A DNA stretch of 26,079 bases from JAENVU01 sp964639075. GTDB lineage: Bacteria; Actinomycetota; Acidimicrobiia; IMCC26256; JAENVU01. The notes under the pieces are model-generated. The model worked only from the letters and a program-made list of their open reading frames with translations, was not told the DNA's origin and did not search any database. The stretch is from assembly GCA_964639075.1 (NCBI GenBank), contig CAZXCB010000015.1, positions 1 to 26,079 of the forward strand, given 5' to 3'. Both the position numbers and the translations under genes were made by a program. Shown here piece after piece: positions 21,797 to 26,079 of the stretch. Positions within the stretch are counted from its first letter, which is position 1; each line of letters starts with the position of its first letter.

Positions 21797-23431
21797 CTAC
21801 GAGAAGACGTGCACCTCGCCCGCGTCACCGTCGACGCGGACGCGGGCACCGTCGGGGATGAGGTCGGTGGCCTCCCGGGTCCCGACGACACCGGGGATCC
21901 CGTACTCGCGGGCAACGATCGCGGAGTGTGACAGCAGGCCTCCGGCGTCGGTGACGATCGCGCCGAGCAGCGGCAGCAGGATGTTGAACGCCTCGGTCGT
22001 CGACTCCGTGACGAGCACGTCGCCCTCCACGATTCGTCCGAACTCCGTCGGGCCTGCGACCCGGCGCGCCGTCCCCTCGTAGCTCCCGCCGCTTGCCGCC
22101 AGGCCGCGCAGCAGGTTCTCCTCGTGCTCGGCCTCGGAGCTGCCGAAGAGCTCGCCCATCGCGATTCCGACCGCGGTCATCACCCGCGCCACGCCCGGCG
22201 GCAGGCCCGACGGGTCCGGCGGTGGGGGCGCCGGCGGTCCGAGCGTCGGCGGCGCGTCCTTCGGACCGAGGGTGGTGCGCGCCGCGGCCCGGTTCGCGAG
22301 CTCCTCCGCCGGCGGCTCCGACGCGCCGCGCACGAGCGCGCACATCTCGTCGAGGCTCGCGTCGATCATGTGCTCGGGGTCGTACACGCCGCCCCGTGCG
22401 GCGACTCGCCGGCCGGCACCGAGCGCGGCGCGACGCATGATGCCCGACGCCCAGATGTCGCTGAACACTCCACGCTCGTCCCGCAGGCGGTACACGAGGC
22501 GTGCCTCGCCCAGAAGCTCGTCGAACTCGGCGCGGTGCTCCTCGGGCACCTCCGCCCGGATGCGGGCAATGCGCTCGTCGACCTCCGCCCTGTCGTCGGT
22601 GGTGCCAGCGAGGAACGACCGGATCGCGCGCACCAGCGAGTCGGGAAGCTCCAGCGCGTAGCGGCCGGCGATGTCGAAGCCGTCGAGGAGGCGACAACCG
22701 ACCAGGTCGAGATACCCCGCCGTCGCCGCGCCGACCTCGCCGCCGGTCGCACGGAGCTCGGCGAGCACCTTCTCGGGGTCACCGTCGGACTCCAGGAGCG
22801 CACGGGCTCCGGCATCGGCCTCGAGCGCGCCGATCAGCCTGCCGAGCTCGTCGGACGCTCCGGCGGAGACCGGCGCGGAGCCCCGCATCATCGCGAGGAC
22901 GTCGGACGGCGTGACCGTGGTCCACGCCGTGACGTGCGCGAGCAGGTCGCCGATCGGCACCATCGCCGACGCGGTGAAGCGCATGTGCTGGTACATCATC
23001 TCGCGGTGGTGGTCACGGCACCGCTCGAGGTACGCCGCGAGCTCGTCGTCCGAGAGCGCTTCGGTATCGACCGCCTGCAGCTCGCGGTGCCGCGCGATCG
23101 ACGCCGGCTTCGCGACCTCGTCCCACTCCTGGAGCTGCTCCCGCCAGACCTTGCGCGCCCAGACCTCCTCGGCCCGGGCGAAGCGCTGCGGGATCTCCTC
23201 CTCGGGCGCCGGCCGCATCGTGCTGTACGCGAAGCCGTTGACGTACTGGCACTCCATACCCCCGAGCGGCGCACCGTAGAAGGCCATGAACTCCGAGGTC
23301 CCCCGCACGAACGGCTCGGGGTGCGTCTCCGCGAAGTAACGCGTCAGCGGACGGGGGAAGTGGACCGGATCGCGGTGCCAGGAGCCGGGTCCCGGCGGAT
23401 CGAACGACAGCGCGGTCCCGACGTCGGTCAT
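21797..23431 (-). CDS. PEP-utilising phosphohistidine (swivel) domain protein, partner subunit
   Basis: The protein has 544 residues. The C-terminal ~100 residues are a PEP-utiliser mobile domain, with GRIVEGDVLVTESTTEAFN and GGLLSHSAIVAREYGIPGVV. His502 is the phosphotransfer residue. The domain ends in ARVRVDGDAGEVHV. Residues ~1-420 are largely helical and resemble the substrate-binding middle region of rifampicin phosphotransferase/PEP synthase-like enzymes rather than a PEP-binding TIM barrel, which is absent. A Pro-rich linker (~385-410) joins the two parts. No ATP-grasp domain is present; that function is on the next gene. GGGGGAGG lies 5 bases before ATG 23431, and a sigma70-type promoter is upstream. 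The likely reaction is transfer of the beta-phosphate of ATP through His502 to an unknown small molecule. Confidence 0.88.
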   Translation of the reverse strand: MTDVGTALSFDPPGPGSWHRDPVHFPRPLTRYFAETHPEPFVRGTSEFMAFYGAPLGGMECQYVNGFAYSTMRPAPEEEIPQRFARAEEVWARKVWREQLQEWDEVAKPASIARHRELQAVDTEALSDDELAAYLERCRDHHREMMYQHMRFTASAMVPIGDLLAHVTAWTTVTPSDVLAMMRGSAPVSAGASDELGRLIGALEADAGARALLESDGDPEKVLAELRATGGEVGAATAGYLDLVGCRLLDGFDIAGRYALELPDSLVRAIRSFLAGTTDDRAEVDERIARIRAEVPEEHRAEFDELLGEARLVYRLRDERGVFSDIWASGIMRRAALGAGRRVAARGGVYDPEHMIDASLDEMCALVRGASEPPAEELANRAAARTTLGPKDAPPTLGPPAPPPPDPSGLPPGVARVMTAVGIAMGELFGSSEAEHEENLLRGLAASGGSYEGTARRVAGPTEFGRIVEGDVLVTESTTEAFNILLPLLGAIVTDAGGLLSHSAIVAREYGIPGVVGTREATDLIPDGARVRVDGDAGEVHVFS

Positions 23432-23468
23432 CGTGGCCTCCCCCTCGCGCCCTGGGGGCGCACCGCGT

Positions 23469-23489
23469 GGAGTATCACCGTGGCACTCC
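23469..23489. promoter_or_regulatory. 21-bp inverted repeat overlapping the dikinase-operon promoter (candidate operator)
   Basis: GGAGT at 23469-23473 and ACTCC at 23485-23489 are inverted arms. Inside them CAC (23476-23478) and GTG (23480-23482) flank the central base 23479. Eight of ten base pairs match. The site covers the -10 element and most of the spacer, where a bound regulator would block RNA polymerase. Confidence 0.5.
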
Positions 23490-23499
23490 GGGGATGCAA
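23471..23499 (-). promoter_or_regulatory. Sigma70-type promoter of the split dikinase operon
   Basis: On the minus strand TTGCAT (23494-23499) and GATACT (23471-23476) are 17 bases apart, predicting transcription start near 23464 and a leader of about 33 bases to ATG 23431. It lies in the 134-base gap after the peptidase gene. Confidence 0.5.
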
Positions 23500-23565
23500 G
23501 GGCTCACTGCGTCGACTGTCTCTCCACCGGCGGTCCTCGTGATGGCCAACGACAGTCGGGCCCGC

Positions 23566-25272
23566 TCAGCCCATCGGCGCGACCGCCGGGGGTGGCGTCA
23601 GGATCTCGCAGGTCCTGGCTCCCTCGGCGCGGCGTCGGCGCTCGGCGATGTACGAGCCGGCGATCTCGGTGCGCGGGGTCTCGTCGAGCGCGCGGGCGAC
23701 GTCGCTCACCGCGAGGACCTCACGGCGCATCCGGCCGAAGTCGACGGCCCGCTCACCGAACGACGGCGCCCACAGCGACCACGGGCCGGTGATGGCCGAC
23801 GTCGTCGGGAGCAGGTGCGCGTTGAAGTTGCCGCCGAGGCCACCCTGCGCGCAGTACTGCGGCACGCGGTCGGCGACCGGCGCCTCGGTCCCCTTGAGGA
23901 CGGCGGTGCGGTCGAGCTTGCGCCGCTTCACCGCGTCGACGGCGGCACGCACGAGGGGCGGGCTCTCCTCGGGCGCCGACCACACGATCGGCTCGCCGCG
24001 TCCGGTGTACCGCAGGCGATGGTTCGGGCCCGCCGGCAGGATCTCGCGGGGCGCGAGGTGCTCCATCGACAGCACGAACGCCACCGTGCCCTGGTCGAAG
24101 TCGTCGTCGAGCTCCTGGGCGTAGCGGAACGTGCCGTCGTCGGTGAAGCCCAGGTGGTCCGTCGTGAGGGCGAACTCGACGTCGCGATGCCGGCACGCGC
24201 GCGGCAGGCCACCGAGGTAGCGGGCCAGGGCGAGGACGCCGGCCGGCCCGTTCTCCTGCACCCACGTGACGCCGTCGGTGTGGGTGTTCACCACGATGCG
24301 CTCGCGGGTCTGCCCGGTCAGCGTGCCGAACAGGTTGCGCGTCCGGGCCCTGTCCCACTTCGCCCGCACGGCGACGCGCGCGGTGCGGCCCTGCGCCGCG
24401 AACCGCCTGATCGCGGCGGCCTCATCGCCGCCGGCGTAGACCGCGGGCACGTGGAAGCGCGTGCCGGAGTGCGGGTCCCAGTAGCCGCGGACCTGCGCGG
24501 TCGGGACGTCCCAGAGGAAGACGACCCCGGCCGCGCCCGCCTTCCCTGCATCGACGAGCGTGGGATCGAGCGGGCTCGCGTACGGGCGCTCGTAGTTCCC
24601 GGTGCTCGGGAAGTCGGGAGTGATGTGGTGCGCGATCGCGGGGAACACGCCGTAGGGCGTCGCCGTGGGCGGCACCTCGCGCAGGACGATCCTGCCCTGG
24701 GCGTTCGCGGCCGTGATCGCCTCGCCGTTCGGGATGTGGACGAGCTGCCCGCGGCTGCCCGCCGCCGAGGTCGGCAGGGTGAACGGCACCGCGCCGGCCA
24801 CGGGAACGACCTTCGTCGCGCCGCCCACTCGCACCGTGAGCCCGCCGGCGCGCGCGAGGTCGCGGCCCGGCGCGCCGTGTGCCTTCGGGAGCGGCTGCCA
24901 GCGGTCGATCGTGTACGGGTCCGAACGCACCTTCATTCCCGGGATGGCACGCAGCTCGCGCTCCAGCCAGGCCAGCTCGCGCCGGTGTTGCGTGCTCCCG
25001 GGTGAACGCAGACCGAAGCCGGCGAGCTCGGCGCTCAGCGCGCGCAACTCAGCCGCACTGGCGAACGCGCCGTCATCGACCGTGGCCGAGCACCCGGTGG
25101 CCGCGCCCGCGGCCGTCGTGAGCGTGAACGGTCCGGGGTCGACGCCACCCGCCGCGACGACCAGCGTCGAGACGCACGTGATCGCGGTGGCGACCCGTGC
25201 GAGCCGCGCGGCGCAGGACCGGTGCCGCGTCCAACGCTGCGCCCGTCGGGCGCCTCTGTCGTTCTCGGCCAT
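23566..25272 (-). CDS. Exported PA-domain/M28-like peptidase homologue
   Basis: The 568-residue protein has a basic N-terminus and a hydrophobic export segment (~22-42, VATAITCVSTLVVAAGG). Residues ~70-125 look like an M28 N-terminal cap (LRALSAELAGFGLRSPGST, LERELRAIPGMKV). A PA-type insert (~190-305) includes AGAAGVVFLWDVP and HVPAVYAGGDEAA. The metalloprotease core starts ERIVVNTHTDG (His331, Asp333), then NGPAGVLALARYL. The usual bridging Asp before Asn is Glu340, and the GxEExGLxGS block is replaced by EFALTTDHLGF, so the di-zinc site is incomplete. LSMEHLAPRE may provide a late ligand. It could be an altered or inactive aminopeptidase. ATG 25272 follows AGGA by 6 bases; ATG 25278 is less well spaced. 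Confidence 0.75.
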   Translation of the reverse strand: MAENDRGARRAQRWTRHRSCAARLARVATAITCVSTLVVAAGGVDPGPFTLTTAAGAATGCSATVDDGAFASAAELRALSAELAGFGLRSPGSTQHRRELAWLERELRAIPGMKVRSDPYTIDRWQPLPKAHGAPGRDLARAGGLTVRVGGATKVVPVAGAVPFTLPTSAAGSRGQLVHIPNGEAITAANAQGRIVLREVPPTATPYGVFPAIAHHITPDFPSTGNYERPYASPLDPTLVDAGKAGAAGVVFLWDVPTAQVRGYWDPHSGTRFHVPAVYAGGDEAAAIRRFAAQGRTARVAVRAKWDRARTRNLFGTLTGQTRERIVVNTHTDGVTWVQENGPAGVLALARYLGGLPRACRHRDVEFALTTDHLGFTDDGTFRYAQELDDDFDQGTVAFVLSMEHLAPREILPAGPNHRLRYTGRGEPIVWSAPEESPPLVRAAVDAVKRRKLDRTAVLKGTEAPVADRVPQYCAQGGLGGNFNAHLLPTTSAITGPWSLWAPSFGERAVDFGRMRREVLAVSDVARALDETPRTEIAGSYIAERRRRAEGARTCEILTPPPAVAPMG

Positions 25273-25334
25273 GCCCATTCCTATGCGGTCGACGCGGCGC
25301 GCCGCCAGCAGTGCGGGCGCGTAAGGTCGAGGAG

Positions 25335-26079
25335 ATGCAGGTGGAGCCCTTCGCACCCGGCGACGCGGACGTGTTCGTCGCCGGCCTCCTCGGGGCGATC
25401 GACGTCGACGGCGGGCCCACCGACGAGCAGCTCGCGGTCCTCCGCGCGTTCGTCACCCACCTGTGGAAGCGGCCCGACCTCGATCCCGCGACGATGACCG
25501 CGTTGCGTCCGAGCGAGGTCGCGGACCGGTTGCCGGACGACGACGCGCGGCTGCGGTTCTGCGAGATGCTCATGACGCTCGAGCTCTGCCGGCACCCGCA
25601 GTCGGCCGCCCAGGTCGAGTGCGCCGAGGAGTGCGCGGCCGCGCTCGGCGTGACCGGCATCGCGATGGAGACGACGCGCACCGCGCTCGAGCAGGGCACC
25701 GAGGTGGTCGCGGCCGACCTCGAGCGCCTCTACGGCGAGATCCTGCCCGAGGTCTCCGAGCGTTCCCTGCGCGACCGGTACCTGCATCTCGACGCACCGG
25801 ATCCCGCGCTGGGCGACCGGCTCCGCGCGCTGGCGGACCTCCCCGCGGGATCGCTCGGCCGCGCGTACCTCGCGTTCTACGAGCGCAACGGCTTCCCGCT
25901 CCCCGGCGACGACGTCCACCTGCCGGCGCACTACGTGAACCACGACATGAACCACGTGATCACCGGCTACGAGCCGACCGCACCCGGCGAGATCGCCCGG
26001 TCGGGGTTCCTCGTGGCCGCGAACGCGAGCCGCCACAACTGGCTGGAGTTCCTCCTCACGATGTCGATCCACGAGTCCG
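25335..26079 (+). CDS. Coq4-like domain protein (3' partial)
   Basis: The frame runs off the right edge with 248 complete codons visible. The N-terminal ~130 residues are acidic and helical (FVAGLLGAIDVDGGPTDEQL, RFCEMLMTLELCRHPQSAAQ), reminiscent of a TerB-like bundle. Residues ~190-235 contain HYVNHDMNHVITGYEPTAPG followed by E, an exact HDxxH(x11)E motif. This is the zinc-binding signature of Coq4, a ubiquinone-biosynthesis scaffold or decarboxylase-related protein, and is followed by IARSGF as in that family. Actinobacteria use menaquinone, so the role is probably not ubiquinone synthesis. ATG 25335 has AAGG 8 bases upstream; GTG 25341 has GAGGAG 6 bases upstream and may be the real start. 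It is divergent from the peptidase gene across 62 bases. Confidence 0.75.
   Translation, partial: MQVEPFAPGDADVFVAGLLGAIDVDGGPTDEQLAVLRAFVTHLWKRPDLDPATMTALRPSEVADRLPDDDARLRFCEMLMTLELCRHPQSAAQVECAEECAAALGVTGIAMETTRTALEQGTEVVAADLERLYGEILPEVSERSLRDRYLHLDAPDPALGDRLRALADLPAGSLGRAYLAFYERNGFPLPGDDVHLPAHYVNHDMNHVITGYEPTAPGEIARSGFLVAANASRHNWLEFLLTMSIHES

Noticed and set aside
14922..23431. A direct functional link between the nucleotidyl cyclase and the cNMP-binding dikinase subunit
   Set aside because: They are about 4 kb apart, on opposite strands and in separate transcription units with unrelated genes between. The link is possible but has no sequence support.
25294..25305. A perfect 12-bp palindrome GCGGCGCGCCGC between the peptidase and Coq4-like genes
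   Set aside because: All-GC palindromes of this length are expected by chance in DNA of this composition, and it is not placed on a recognisable promoter.
1..26079. CRISPR arrays, tRNA or rRNA genes, insertion sequences and riboswitches
   Set aside because: No regularly spaced repeats, cloverleaf-like sequences, transposase motifs or known riboswitch cores were seen on either strand; intergenic gaps are short.

Overview
The window comes from a very GC-rich actinobacterial chromosome. Supporting signs are a mycothiol-type DinB/maleylpyruvate isomerase-like protein, an LCP-family cell-wall enzyme, frequent GTG starts, ATGA/GTGA stop-start overlaps and many exported Ala/Gly/Thr-rich proteins. 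An uncultured Acidimicrobiia-like actinobacterium would fit, but that placement is an inference. I see no rRNA, tRNA, CRISPR array, transposase or integrase. Coding density is high; the longest stretch without a gene is about 230 bases (14692-14921).

Layout. 1-2184: 3' part of a polytopic membrane protein with a C-terminal SGNH esterase domain. 2224-3920: a DinB-like protein and an alpha/beta hydrolase on the minus strand. 4051-4919: a two-gene operon of a small Usp-like protein and a CBS-pair protein. 4939-7440: a parallel beta-helix lipoprotein, a LysM protein and a small coiled-coil/TM protein, all minus strand. 7603-10530: a DUF2461 protein and a beta-lactamase-fold serine hydrolase (plus strand) facing an SGNH lipoprotein and a second small TM protein (minus strand). 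A 32-bp exact repeat of the small TM gene's 3' end sits at the end of the serine hydrolase. 10586-12949: a plus-strand run of Cupin_5, SnoaL-like, acylphosphatase, UspA and DUF1810 genes.

13051-16838 is the most accessory-looking part. A membrane-anchored TIR protein (minus strand) is transcribed away from a TPR/SLOG-like/class III nucleotidyl cyclase fusion (plus strand). They share a 230-base intergenic region with a triple 8-bp repeat. The cyclase keeps its metal-binding aspartates but has unusual residues at the base-recognition positions. The pair resembles nucleotide-signal immune modules in composition but does not match a named system.

16908-20405: a Nudix/NrtR-like protein, a small ORF with a strong ribosome binding site running into antisense sequence, a secreted multi-domain Ig-like protein and the LCP gene that is translationally coupled to it. 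20526-23431: a two-gene operon encoding a split phosphoenolpyruvate-synthase/rifampicin-phosphotransferase-like enzyme. The swivelling phosphohistidine domain is on one polypeptide, and the ATP-grasp domain is on the other, fused to a cyclic-nucleotide-binding domain. The operon has a good sigma70-type promoter overlapped by a 21-bp inverted repeat. 23566-25272: an exported PA/M28-like peptidase with an incomplete metal site. 25335-end: a partial gene with a Coq4-type HDxxH(x11)E motif.

The two points most worth following are the TIR/SLOG-cyclase pair and the split cNMP-domain dikinase. The window thus holds both a possible cyclic-nucleotide maker and a possible cyclic-nucleotide reader, although nothing in the sequence links them directly.
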